A stretch of DNA of 64,000 nt from Bifidobacterium ramosum. Lineage in GTDB: Bacteria; Actinomycetota; Actinomycetes; Actinomycetales; Bifidobacteriaceae. Shown here one piece after another: positions 8,131 to 16,915 of this stretch. Numbering within the stretch: position 1 is the stretch's first letter; every line of letters starts with the position of its first letter. Under the pieces are notes generated by a model, which had not been told where the DNA came from, did no database searches, and saw only the letters and a program-made list of their open reading frames with translations. The DNA is taken from contig NZ_WBSM01000012.1 of NCBI RefSeq assembly GCF_009299505.1, positions 46,467 to 110,466 on the forward strand, written 5' to 3'. A program made the translations under genes and the position numbers.

Positions 8131-8952
8131 TCAGGACAGGCGGGTACTGGCGGACGTCGTTGGGACGAGCCGTAGTTCGGCTCCGACGTTCTCGTATAGA
8201 CCGCGGCTGATGGCCCAGCTGACGACCTCGTCCGCGAAGCGCACCGGATCCTCGAGGAACAGGAAGTGGCCATGCCCGCCCGACCAGATCGCCACGTCCT
8301 CGGTGCCGGACGCGCGTTCGAAGTCGGCGCGCGCGGGGGTCGTGTAGATGCCGAACGTGGGCTTGGTACGCCGCTTCATCATCGCGATCGCCGGGTCCCA
8401 GTTGCCGAACGATTCCGGATCCATGTATTCGGACTGGTAGTAGTCGGCGAGCGCACGCGGATCGGCGCGGCGGATGTCGGCGACGATGGCCTCGCGCACA
8501 CGCTGTGAAGTATATGCGGAGAACGCGCCTTGGATGAATGATTCGATGGTGCCGTAGGCGTCGGCGCGTAGGGCCTCGAGCATGGCCGGCTGCCCGTCGA
8601 TCTCAGCCTGACGTGCGCCGAGCGCCGGATCGATCACAACCTCGCCGGCGACCAGCTCGGGATGATGCACATGCACGTGGAGCGTGAACTGGCCGCCCAT
8701 GGAATGACCGATGAGCAGCACCCGCTCCCCGGAGGGCACGTTGCGGCGGATGAAGTCGGCCAGATCCTCGCCGGCCGCCGGAATCGTGAAGGGGGACTGC
8801 GCGCCGGCCGGATTGTCGTCGCGACGCGTGCCGTGACCGGGCAGCTCGTACGGCAGCACCGTCCAGTCGTCGGGCCATCGCACAAAGTCCCATACACGGG
8901 AGGATCCCGCCCATCCGTGAACCGGAACCGCGTATACATGCCATGCGCTCAT
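8131..8952 (-). CDS. Alpha/beta-fold hydrolase
   Basis: A 273-residue cytoplasmic hydrolase. It has the nucleophile elbow GHSMGG (Ser at about residue 85), an oxyanion region VPVHGWAGSS near the N-terminus, and a late His in SGGHGHFLFLEDP. The acid partner is probably Asp in the DFERASGTEDV region. The ATG at 8952 follows a GAAAGG site and gives the usual family length; upstream in-frame codons lie in the promoter. A perfect LacI-type palindrome 88 bp upstream ties it to sugar control, so it may be an esterase that removes acyl groups from plant sugars. That role is inferred. Confidence 0.8.
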   Translation of the reverse strand: MSAWHVYAVPVHGWAGSSRVWDFVRWPDDWTVLPYELPGHGTRRDDNPAGAQSPFTIPAAGEDLADFIRRNVPSGERVLLIGHSMGGQFTLHVHVHHPELVAGEVVIDPALGARQAEIDGQPAMLEALRADAYGTIESFIQGAFSAYTSQRVREAIVADIRRADPRALADYYQSEYMDPESFGNWDPAIAMMKRRTKPTFGIYTTPARADFERASGTEDVAIWSGGHGHFLFLEDPVRFADEVVSWAISRGLYENVGAELRLVPTTSASTRLS

Positions 8953-9039
8953 GACGATTGCCTGCCTTTCGGAAACATTCGACCGGATCTGTCTCGACAT
9001 CGATGCGCTCCGGCCGACCTTTATATACCCCAATATAAC

Positions 9040-9053
9040 GGAAAGCGCTTTCC
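9040..9053. promoter_or_regulatory. Perfect LacI-type operator
   Basis: GGAAAGCGCTTTCC is a perfect 14-bp palindrome before the alpha/beta hydrolase. On the minus strand TATATT and TATATAAA follow it as possible -10 sequences. The rest of the 381-bp gap up to 9334 shows nothing else I can name. Confidence 0.75.
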
Positions 9054-9333
9054 ATATCAACTCGCCACCCATGTGCGCCGAATCTCCCAGCACTATCGGA
9101 TGACAGAACGTCTGCCGATACACGACCCGATACCATATTCACGCTCGGCCCTCGGAACTACCCATCGTTGGAATCCGTCTCCGTTATTCATCCCCGAGCA
9201 TGAGCGCGATCATGCGACCGGTCGACTACAGTGGCTCGGTAACGGAAGTACGCGCAATCCGCTCGACCGAACGTCGGATAACGCATGCGGAGCGCAAACC
9301 GTGACGAGAGATACGACAGAGAAGAGAATCATC

Positions 9334-10404
9334 ATGGGATACATCGCCTATTTCAGCCGGCCGTTCATGCTGGCGGTCGCCTTGTGGCCGTTCGTGTCGG
9401 CCGTGCTGACGGTGCCGGTGCTGGCGCTGCTGTACCACCGCTACAACCGCATCCGCTTCTCGCAGACGCTCGTCGCGTACGGCACGGTGCTATACGCGAT
9501 CGGCCTGCTGTGCTTCACGCTCTACCCGATGCCCGAGGACCCGGCCGCCTACTGCGCCGCGCATCATCTCGCCCCGCAGCTCAACCCGTTGCAGTTCATC
9601 GGCGACATCCGCACCGACGGCTTGGCGGCGGTCATGCAGCTCGCCCTGAACGTCGTGTTCTTCCTGCCGCTCGGCTTCATCATGGGTCGCGTGTTCCGCT
9701 GGCCCCTCGCCGCGGCCCTGCCGGTCGGCTTCGCGACGAGCCTGATGATCGAGACGCTGCAGCTGACCGGTTTTCTCGGCTTCTACCCGTGCTCGTACCG
9801 GCTGTTCGACGTGGACGATCTCATCACGAACACGCTGGGCGCCCTGCTTGGTTTCGCTGCCGCGCGACTGTTCGACCGGCTCGTGCCGCCGCGCGCGAAC
9901 GACCTGACAACGGTGACGCGGCCGGGATTCCTGCGCCGCTGCATCACGTACGCGATCGATCTGACGGTCATCACGGCCGTGGCGATGCCGACGACCATGC
10001 TCGTCACGGTGCTGTACGACATGCTCGTGGTGCGCGACATCGCGGTATGGCAGTCGATCCCGGTCGTCGGCCACATGTTCGGCAACGACGTCACGTTCTC
10101 CGACGTGGTGACGCTGATCGCATTGATTGTCTTCGAACTGCTGGTGCCGTGGATGCGCGGCGGGCGTACGCTCGGCGGCGGGTTCACGCACATGACCTGC
10201 GAGACGCGGGTGCGCTCCGGCTGGCGGCGCGTGCTGTTCTACGCGGCACGCACGGCGGTGTTCGTGATCGTGATCTTCATGCGTCTGATTCCGCAGGCCG
10301 GACTGTTCACGTTCGCACTGCTCATCTTCTACTGGGTGAAGAAGCAGATGCCGTACGACCTGCTGCCAGCGGATCCCGAGGCGGTTACGCAACCGGCCGC
10401 GTGA
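9334..10404 (+). CDS. VanZ-like and RDD-domain membrane protein
   Basis: A 356-residue polytopic membrane protein. Residues 1-190 match the VanZ family, with several helices and the motifs LNVVFFLPLGF and DVDDLITNTLGALLGF. Residues 200-340 form an RDD-type domain (RRCITYAIDLTVITAVAMP, then GRTLGGGFTHM). VanZ was named from teicoplanin resistance, but most members have no known role. The ATG at 9334 lies just after AAGAGAATC. Longer upstream frames overlap the divergent gene and are not used. Confidence 0.8.
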   Translation: MGYIAYFSRPFMLAVALWPFVSAVLTVPVLALLYHRYNRIRFSQTLVAYGTVLYAIGLLCFTLYPMPEDPAAYCAAHHLAPQLNPLQFIGDIRTDGLAAVMQLALNVVFFLPLGFIMGRVFRWPLAAALPVGFATSLMIETLQLTGFLGFYPCSYRLFDVDDLITNTLGALLGFAAARLFDRLVPPRANDLTTVTRPGFLRRCITYAIDLTVITAVAMPTTMLVTVLYDMLVVRDIAVWQSIPVVGHMFGNDVTFSDVVTLIALIVFELLVPWMRGGRTLGGGFTHMTCETRVRSGWRRVLFYAARTAVFVIVIFMRLIPQAGLFTFALLIFYWVKKQMPYDLLPADPEAVTQPAA

Positions 10405-10451
10405 CCGCGGACCTCCGGTTCGCCGCATGTCATGCGGCCCGGAACCGACGG

Positions 10452-10628
10452 GAAGACCGTAACTCAATGACACAATGACGTTCTTGTTGAGTTACGGCCG
10501 TTTCAGCGGTAGGAAACGACCGTAACTCAACAGGATCGACGCGTTGTCATTGAGTTACGGTCGTTTCGGAGACGGAAAAAGGCCGTAACTCAATGACAGA
10601 CTCGTCGTTGTGTTGAGTTACGGCCTGA
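10452..10628. repeat. Hairpin family A, array A3 (three hairpins)
   Basis: Three more ACCGTAACTCAA hairpins (10452-10504, 10513-10570, 10576-10628) lie between the convergent VanZ-RDD and isomerase genes. Again the number is exactly three, but no nuclease gene is adjacent. It fills most of the 332-bp gap and may act as a transcription stop. Confidence 0.9.
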
Positions 10629-10736
10629 CGGACCGACGGATGACGGCCGATCCGTCGCGCTATGTGCCGAACCGGCCACGTCGGTCGGCTATACGGCTGA
10701 TCCGCTGCGTCGCGCACCGGATCAGCGGATACCGGA

Positions 10737-11624
10737 TCACAGCTGGGATTCGGCGGGGAGCGCTTCGATCGCGCGCCGGGCGGCGACGAGCGCCTCCTCG
10801 AGCGGCTCGACCTGCGGATACCAGCGGCGCTCCCACTCAAGCGACAGCGGACCGGTGTAGCCGCCATCCTTCAGGAGCTTGCAGCATTCGGCCAGCGGCA
10901 CGCGGCCGGTGCCCTGCAGCACCGGGGTCTGATCGCCCGGAAACGCGCAGTCCTTGATCTGCACAAGACCGCGGCCGTTCACCAGATACGGCTTCAGATA
11001 CTCGAACGTGGTGGCCGGCGCCTCGCCGACGCGCCACGGGTGGGCGAGATCCCAGATGGAGCCGGCCTGGTTGCCCGGCGCGATCTTATCGAGATAATAG
11101 TGGATGATCGCGTTGCGTTCGCCGTTGGTGTGGCTGTCGTGCGTTTCGATGAGCGGCTGCACGCCGAGCTTGTCGGCGGTCGGCAGGGCGCGGGCGATGA
11201 TCTCGGCGCCTCGCTTGGACACGCCGGCGAGGTTCATGCCCTTGGGCAGCACCATGCCGGGGAGCCTGTCCGGGTCCCACGAAGGCTCGAGCGGCGCGGT
11301 CGGGAAGACACGGACATATCGAGCACCGAGCACGGAGGCCATGTGCAGGCAGTGTTCGAGGCTCGCGACCAGTTCGTCGTCCTCGCGGTCGGTGTTGCAC
11401 ACCTGCACGCGCGAATCGACGCCGAAGATGGTCACGCCGGCCTTTTCGGCGAGTTCGTCGCGCATGGCCTTGAGCTCATCGTCGGTCGAGGCCATCGTGA
11501 ACTTCATCTCGTCGCCGACGGCGACCTCGATCTGCTTGACGCCGGTGTTCTTGAACGTGCGAGCGAGTTCGTCCATCGTGTCATACGGTGCGCCGAGGGT
11601 CGACGCGGCCAGTTCCCATGTCAT
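10737..11624 (-). CDS. TIM-barrel sugar-phosphate isomerase/epimerase
   Basis: A 295-residue member of the xylose-isomerase-like TIM-barrel/AP endonuclease 2 superfamily. Metal-site candidates are E in PLIETHDSH, D in IWDLAHPW, H in the same strand, and E in LSLEWER near the end. Such proteins convert or epimerise sugars, inositols or hydroxypyruvate-type compounds; the substrate is unknown here. GAAAGGAAC precedes the ATG. It is the last gene of the four-gene operon that starts with glycerate kinase, 35 bp after the GH43 gene. Confidence 0.8.
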   Translation of the reverse strand: MTWELAASTLGAPYDTMDELARTFKNTGVKQIEVAVGDEMKFTMASTDDELKAMRDELAEKAGVTIFGVDSRVQVCNTDREDDELVASLEHCLHMASVLGARYVRVFPTAPLEPSWDPDRLPGMVLPKGMNLAGVSKRGAEIIARALPTADKLGVQPLIETHDSHTNGERNAIIHYYLDKIAPGNQAGSIWDLAHPWRVGEAPATTFEYLKPYLVNGRGLVQIKDCAFPGDQTPVLQGTGRVPLAECCKLLKDGGYTGPLSLEWERRWYPQVEPLEEALVAARRAIEALPAESQL

Positions 11625-11659
11625 GATTCATGTTCCTTTCGGTATTGTTCCTGATGGTT

Positions 11660-13405
11660 TCAGTGTTGTTCCCGGTAGTCGAAGTACTGGAAGTCGGCGT
11701 GCGACTGTTTGGCGTCCATGTCCTGCGCGCAGATGCCGACCATGCCGCCGGTGAATGCGCAGCCCTTGATGGTGCGTTCCACGTAGTCGTCGCTGATGTG
11801 GTCGGCCGGCTGGTCGCCGCCGATCGCATGCCACGAGGCGTTGTCGGCATGCATGTTCGGCCCCTGTGCGAAGCGGAAGCGCGCCAAGGCACGTCGCACT
11901 TCCACGCGGATGCGCACCGGCCCGTCCTCGAGGGCGATCGCCTCGGAGCCATACGTCAGCTCCTCGTGGTCGCAGCGCAGCACCTGGATGATGCGCCGAT
12001 CGGTACCTTCCGAATCGAACGACACATATGCGTAGATCCAGTTCTGCGTGTCGTAGTACAGGATCAGCCCGGCCATCTGCTGGTAGTTGGTCGGATTGAA
12101 ATCGAGCACGGTCTCGACGTCGAAGTCGTACGCCTCCCAGCGCCGCGCGAACAGCACCTGATGATGCTGCGAGCGCAGCGACTGGTCGCCATACAGACGC
12201 AGCCAGCCGGGGCGGGCGGTGAGCGAGTAGTCCTTCTCGGCCGTGAGCGCACCGCGCAGGGTCTTCAGGCTCGGCGGAATGGCCGGGTCGGTTACGGATG
12301 TGAGCGGCACGCACGTCTGCGAGGAGCCGGTGACGCCGCTCCCCTCAGTCCGCTGCGCGGACAGCTCCCCTCCGAGAGGGGAGCCGGAATTCGTGTTCTC
12401 GATCTCAGCCGCGTCCGCCTCGAACTCGACACGCTCGGAGTGGTCGTTCCGCTGCACGACGCCCTGCGCGACGGCCGGCGCGGGCACGACCAGGTCCGGA
12501 CTGATCGTGTCGTTGATCAGCCGCGGCCAGCCGTCCTCGGTCCAGTAGATCTTCTGGATCGCGGTTTCGCGACCGAGCGTGCAGTTGCCACGTTCGGTCA
12601 GGGGACGACCGCAGATCTGCGTGACGTACCATTCGTCGCCGATCTGCAGGAAGCAGCAGTGGCCGGACTTCTGCAACGGGTTGGTCGGCTCGTCGCGCGT
12701 GGTCATCAGTGGCGTATACGGCGAATCCTCAAACGGGCCTTCCAAAGACCGCGCGCGGGCCACGGTGGCGGCGTGCATGTAGCCGGTGCCGCCGGCCGCG
12801 CACAGCAGGTAGTACCAGCCGTTGCGCTTCAAAATCTGCGGACCTTCGCACACACCGAGCTTGGTGCCTTTGTAGAAGTGCTTGCGTTCGCCGACGAGCC
12901 GCATCGTTTCGGGGTCGAATTCCTGGATGACGGTGCCGGCGAACATCTGATGGCCCGGACGGTAGTCGTAGAGCATGTTGAGGAACCATTTGCGGCCGTC
13001 GTCGTCGTGGAAGATGGCCGGGTCGAAGCCGGAGGCGGTCACAAACGACGGTTCGCTCCACGGGCCGGTGATGCTCGGCGCGGTGATGACGTAGTTGAGC
13101 GTGTCCTTGAACGGCGCGTATGTTTTCACGTCGGTGTAGACGAGCCAGAACTTGCCGTCGGCGTAGCTCAGGTGCGGCGCCCACAGGGAGCCGGAATCGT
13201 AGTTGCCGTGCAGATCGACCTGCGATTCGCGGTTGACGGGTGCGGCGATCCACTCCCAGTTGACGAGGTCGCGCGAATGGTAGATGTCGATGCCCGGCCA
13301 CCATTCGAACGTGCTCGTGGCGATGTAGTAGTCGTCGCCGACGCGCAGCGCGCTCGAGTCGGGGTGGAAGCCCGGCAGGATCGGGTTGGTGATCATCGTG
13401 GTCAT
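11660..13405 (-). CDS. GH43-family beta-xylosidase/arabinofuranosidase with C-terminal beta-sandwich
   Basis: A 581-residue enzyme. Residues 1-310 form the five-bladed propeller of GH43, with general base D16 (PGFHPDSS), D128 (GFDPAIF) and acid E187 (GVCEGPQ). Residues 375-575 form the beta-sandwich typical of the beta-xylosidase subgroup (RPGWLRLYGDQS). Known members cleave xylo- or arabino-oligosaccharides. No signal peptide is visible. AAAGGAG precedes the ATG, 5 bp after the GH36 stop codon. The linker at residues 310-375 is unusually long because a repetitive hairpin sequence sits inside the gene. Confidence 0.85.
   Translation of the reverse strand: MTTMITNPILPGFHPDSSALRVGDDYYIATSTFEWWPGIDIYHSRDLVNWEWIAAPVNRESQVDLHGNYDSGSLWAPHLSYADGKFWLVYTDVKTYAPFKDTLNYVITAPSITGPWSEPSFVTASGFDPAIFHDDDGRKWFLNMLYDYRPGHQMFAGTVIQEFDPETMRLVGERKHFYKGTKLGVCEGPQILKRNGWYYLLCAAGGTGYMHAATVARARSLEGPFEDSPYTPLMTTRDEPTNPLQKSGHCCFLQIGDEWYVTQICGRPLTERGNCTLGRETAIQKIYWTEDGWPRLINDTISPDLVVPAPAVAQGVVQRNDHSERVEFEADAAEIENTNSGSPLGGELSAQRTEGSGVTGSSQTCVPLTSVTDPAIPPSLKTLRGALTAEKDYSLTARPGWLRLYGDQSLRSQHHQVLFARRWEAYDFDVETVLDFNPTNYQQMAGLILYYDTQNWIYAYVSFDSEGTDRRIIQVLRCDHEELTYGSEAIALEDGPVRIRVEVRRALARFRFAQGPNMHADNASWHAIGGDQPADHISDDYVERTIKGCAFTGGMVGICAQDMDAKQSHADFQYFDYREQH
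12338..12384. repeat. REP-like hairpin inserted in the GH43 coding sequence
   Basis: GCTCCCCTC at 12338 is followed by the hairpin GTCCGC-TGC-GCGGAC (12348-12362) and by GCTCCCCTC-CGA-GAGGGGAGC (12364-12384). To my knowledge similar sequence is a common intergenic repeat in gut bacteria. Here it is translated as about residues 341-356 (GSPLGGELSAQRTEG) without breaking the frame. Confidence 0.8.
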
Positions 13406-13410
13406 TGGTG

Positions 13411-15582
13411 TCAGCTCCTTTGCGTTATGTCGTGTTCAGCGGTATGGCCGTTCAGCAGTACGGCGACGCCGTCGAAGTCGGTGAGACCGGAGACGGTGAG
13501 CATGCCGTCGTCCAGCGTGACGGTGACGCCGTCGCGGTGGAACGTGCGGACGATGCGTGCGGCGGTCTCGGTCGTCACGTCGCCGTCGACCGGCACGGTG
13601 ATCGTTGCGGGCGCGTCGTGGAACGTGTGCAGGACGACGAGCGTGCGTCCGTCGGCCGTGGTGCCGGTTTCGCCGTCGCGTACGACGGCCTGCCAGCCGG
13701 TCGGATGGTCGTAGCTGCCGATCCGCGGCCCGTACCAGTGCGAGTCGCCGCGGTCGATGACCGGTGCGGCCGCATGGTAGAACGCGACGCCGTCATGGAT
13801 GATCTCGTTCTTGCGGCCGGCGAATGCGGTCGCGTCGCCGCTGAAGCACAGTCGGCCGAGCAGTCCGGAGCAGATCTGATAGTACAGTTTGTCGTCCGGT
13901 TCCTCGTCGCGTACTACGGCCCAGATCTGCGATTGACGCGGCAGGATCATGCGGTGCATGTTCGCGGCGACGACGGGGATGTAGTCGCATTCGTGCGCGT
14001 CGGAGAAGCTGGCCATCGCGCCGATCGTCATGAAGCTCTGCACGAGACGGTGGCCGCCGGACGCGCAGATCTCGATCATGAGGTTCGGTAGTTCCTCGCG
14101 GATGCGGCGGAAGAACGCCTGCGACGCCTGGATCTGGTCGTACAGTCCCTCCCCCAGCGACGCGTGAGGATCACCCGGCGTTTCGCAGCCGATGCCGATC
14201 GTGTCGTTGTAGTCGACCTTCATGTAGTCGAAGCCGTTGCCGCGCAGGAAATCGATGACCTTGTGCGCCAAGTACTCGCGCACTTCGGGATTGCGCATAT
14301 CCCACCAGCGGCGGTTGCCGGAGGTGATCGGCAGGCCGTCGCGCTTCAGGAGCCACTCGGCCTTGTTGAAGCAGTCGGGTTCCTCACGGCCGACGACCTC
14401 GAACTCGAACCAGATGCCGGCCTTGAGCCCGGCTTCGTGGATGCGGTCGACCACCGGTTTCATGCCGTGCGGGAACGCGGTCCGGCTGACCTCCCACTTG
14501 CCGAACTTGCTGGCTGACTCGAACGCCTGGTCGTCGAACCATCCGGCGTCGATCACGAAGTATTCCACGCCGAGTGCCTTGACCGCGTCGAGCTGTTCGG
14601 TGACGCTCCGCTCGCTCGGGCATCCCCAGGTCGAGCAGAATTCGTTGAAGATCACCGGCAGCCGGTCCTCGCACGCCGGCACGTGCAGGTCCTTGCGCAC
14701 GTTGCCGGCCACGGCCTGCGCGGCTTCGTCCACGCCGCCGACGACGGCCGTCACGACCGCGTACGGCGCGTCGAACCGTTCGCCGGGGCGCACGACGTGC
14801 GTCCACTGGCCGAACTCACGGTCGGCGATGCCTCCGGACAGGCTGAGCCCATTGTCGCGGCGGTACGCTTCGATCTGCCAGCTGGACGCGTGCGTGGTCG
14901 CCGCCGCCCACGTCACGCCGGCACGCCGATCGGTCACGCCGACGAACGGCGCCCATTCGCGTACCGGGAAGCTGCCGATCGAGCCGAAGCGCACGGAATT
15001 CGCGCTGTACCGCTGCCAGCTCGGTTCGAGTTCGAGGTCTTCGACCGGCTGGGAGAGCACGCGGCCTTCGGCGCTCCACGTGCTGCGCAGCCGGTGGAGC
15101 ATGAGGTTTTCCGGGTCAAGGCCGGTCTGGTATGGCGAAACGGAGCCGAGCGTGAAACTGGAGAGCATCTCGAACGTGATCGGCTGCGCGGAGTCATTGA
15201 CGACGGCCGTGCGGATTTCGGCGGCGCGGCTGACCTTGGTCATGGTGAGCGTGTGCTCGTAGTGCCAACCGCGGTCGTCGGCGATGCGCGTCGTGACGGT
15301 GACGGTGCCGGTCGTCTCGTCACGACGTACGGTCGGCTCGCCGTAGGTCATGTGCTTGGTGACGGTGGTGGCGTTGCGCATGGTGCGGCCTTGGCTGAAG
15401 CCGAACGGATAGTCGTCGCCGATGATCTTGGCCTGAACGAGCGGTTCGGCGGCGCAGTCGTCGCGCATGATGTCCGCGACCTTGCCGGCCGGCGACAGGA
15501 CGAGTTCGATGACGCCGGTCTCGTCGCGGCGGTATATGGCGGCGAGGTCGCCGCAGGTGACGGTTTCGAGGATGGTTCGCAT
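13411..15582 (-). CDS. Alpha-galactosidase, GH36
   Basis: A 723-residue protein, the usual GH36 length. It has the N-terminal beta-supersandwich (1-300), a TIM barrel with nucleophile D457 (MKVDYND) and acid/base D528 (ASFSDAHE), and a C-terminal beta domain. VIDAGWFDD and SGNRRWWDMRNPEV are family hallmarks. It hydrolyses terminal alpha-galactose from oligosaccharides such as raffinose or galactomannan fragments. With no signal peptide it acts inside the cell. It is second in the glycerate kinase operon, with AAGGAC before the start. Confidence 0.9.
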   Translation of the reverse strand: MRTILETVTCGDLAAIYRRDETGVIELVLSPAGKVADIMRDDCAAEPLVQAKIIGDDYPFGFSQGRTMRNATTVTKHMTYGEPTVRRDETTGTVTVTTRIADDRGWHYEHTLTMTKVSRAAEIRTAVVNDSAQPITFEMLSSFTLGSVSPYQTGLDPENLMLHRLRSTWSAEGRVLSQPVEDLELEPSWQRYSANSVRFGSIGSFPVREWAPFVGVTDRRAGVTWAAATTHASSWQIEAYRRDNGLSLSGGIADREFGQWTHVVRPGERFDAPYAVVTAVVGGVDEAAQAVAGNVRKDLHVPACEDRLPVIFNEFCSTWGCPSERSVTEQLDAVKALGVEYFVIDAGWFDDQAFESASKFGKWEVSRTAFPHGMKPVVDRIHEAGLKAGIWFEFEVVGREEPDCFNKAEWLLKRDGLPITSGNRRWWDMRNPEVREYLAHKVIDFLRGNGFDYMKVDYNDTIGIGCETPGDPHASLGEGLYDQIQASQAFFRRIREELPNLMIEICASGGHRLVQSFMTIGAMASFSDAHECDYIPVVAANMHRMILPRQSQIWAVVRDEEPDDKLYYQICSGLLGRLCFSGDATAFAGRKNEIIHDGVAFYHAAAPVIDRGDSHWYGPRIGSYDHPTGWQAVVRDGETGTTADGRTLVVLHTFHDAPATITVPVDGDVTTETAARIVRTFHRDGVTVTLDDGMLTVSGLTDFDGVAVLLNGHTAEHDITQRS

Positions 15583-15630
15583 GATTGATTCGATGTCCTT
15601 GTATCCGAGATTCGCGGACCGGGAACGGCG

Positions 15631-16767
15631 TTACCTTGTGAGCTTGAGCAGCCGCGTGATCTGCCCGGCGGTGCGTGCGACGTTCGCTGCGGCGTCATGC
15701 AGGAGCGTGTCGAGATCAGCCGCGCCGGGCGCGATGCCGAAGACCGCGTCGATGCCGATCGCGTGGAGCTCCTCGATGCCGTCGCCGATGTGGCCGGCGA
15801 CGGCGATGACCGGCTTGCCGTACCGCTTGGCGGTTTTGGCCACGCCGGCCGGGGTCTTGCCGAACTTGGTCTGGAAGTCGATCGAGCCTTCGCCGGTGAA
15901 TACGACGTCGGCCCACTGCACGGCCTCGTCGAGTCCCGCCCGGTCGATCACCAGGTCGACGCCCGGCTTGAACTCGGCGTGCAGGAACGTCAGCAGCGCC
16001 GCGCCGATGCCGCCGGCAGCGCCACCACCCGGCAGCGCGGCGACGTCCATGCCTAGCTGACGGCCGGCGACCTCGGCGAAGCGGGTCAACGCGTGGTCGA
16101 GCAGTGCGACGTCGTCCGCGGACGCGCCTTTCTGCGGTCCGAACACGGCGCTGGCGCCGTTCGGACCGGTCAGCGGGTTGGTCACGTCGCATGCGGCGAT
16201 GATCGTCACGTCGTCCAATCGCGAGTCCAGTCCGCTTACGTCGATCGTCGCCAGATCGGCAAGCGCCGCGCCGCCCGGTTCGAGATCATGACCTGCCGCG
16301 TCGAGCAGCCGTGCGCCGAGCGCTTTGAGGATGCCCGCGCCGGCGTCGTTGGTGGCGCTGCCGCCGAGGCCGACGATGATCGTCGTCGCGCCCGCGTCAA
16401 GCGCGGCCTTGATGAGTTCGCCGGTGCCGTACGAGGTGGCGGTCAGCGGGTTGCGTTCGTCGGGAGCGAGCAACGCCAAGCCACTCGCTTCGGCGGTTTC
16501 CGCGACGGCGGTCGTGCCGTCGCCGAGCATCGCGTACCGCGCGGCGACGGGTCGGCCGAGCGGATCGTGGGCGATGGTCCGTCGCATCTGGCCACCGGTC
16601 GCGTCGGCCAACGCCTGTGCGGTGCCTTCGCCGCCGTCGGCCATCGGCAGCAGTCGGATGTCGGCGTCCGGGTCGGCCTGTCGTATCCCCTGCGCCATCG
16701 CCTGCGCGGCCTCCATGGCCGTCAGGCTCTCCTTGAAGGAGTCGGGAGCGCATACATATCGCGTCAT
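15631..16767 (-). CDS. Glycerate kinase
   Basis: A 378-residue glycerate 2-kinase of the GlxK type, phosphorylating D-glycerate with ATP. The N-terminus YVCAPDSFKESLTAMEA, DGGEGTAQAL and VGLGGSATNDAGAG are diagnostic. It opens the operon kinase-GH36-GH43-isomerase, with a 48-bp gap to GH36. The hydroxyacid dehydrogenase gene nearby (18207) could make glycerate from hydroxypyruvate, which would give the kinase a substrate; this link is inferred. A LacI-type operator lies 33 bp upstream. No strong ribosome site is visible. Confidence 0.9.
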   Translation of the reverse strand: MTRYVCAPDSFKESLTAMEAAQAMAQGIRQADPDADIRLLPMADGGEGTAQALADATGGQMRRTIAHDPLGRPVAARYAMLGDGTTAVAETAEASGLALLAPDERNPLTATSYGTGELIKAALDAGATTIIVGLGGSATNDAGAGILKALGARLLDAAGHDLEPGGAALADLATIDVSGLDSRLDDVTIIAACDVTNPLTGPNGASAVFGPQKGASADDVALLDHALTRFAEVAGRQLGMDVAALPGGGAAGGIGAALLTFLHAEFKPGVDLVIDRAGLDEAVQWADVVFTGEGSIDFQTKFGKTPAGVAKTAKRYGKPVIAVAGHIGDGIEELHAIGIDAVFGIAPGAADLDTLLHDAAANVARTAGQITRLLKLTR

Positions 16768-16800
16768 GGCTACCAGCGTACCTCACGACACGCCGAGTCG

Positions 16801-16814
16801 GAAAGCGCTTACCC
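16801..16814. promoter_or_regulatory. LacI-type operator of the glycerate kinase operon
   Basis: GGAAAGCGCTTACC lies 33 bp before the kinase start. It shares the intergenic region with a second, weaker copy before the divergent lacI gene. Confidence 0.75.
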
Positions 16815-16864
16815 AAAAATTTCCAGCAAACACCATCATCAGCACAGCAAAATACACGATATAC

Positions 16865-16880
16865 TGGTAAACGCTTAATA
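16865..16880. promoter_or_regulatory. LacI-type operator before the divergent lacI gene
   Basis: TGGTAAACGCTTAATA is a partial match to the same palindrome, 35 bp before the GTG start of the regulator. It suggests that the regulator controls itself together with the kinase operon. Confidence 0.55.
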
Positions 16881-16915
16881 CCCGTTTTCCACAGCAGTAC
16901 CAAAGGACGGCAAAC

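Noticed and set aside
8662..9333. N-terminal extension of the VanZ-RDD protein
   Set aside because: It would run antisense through the alpha/beta hydrolase gene and its operator.
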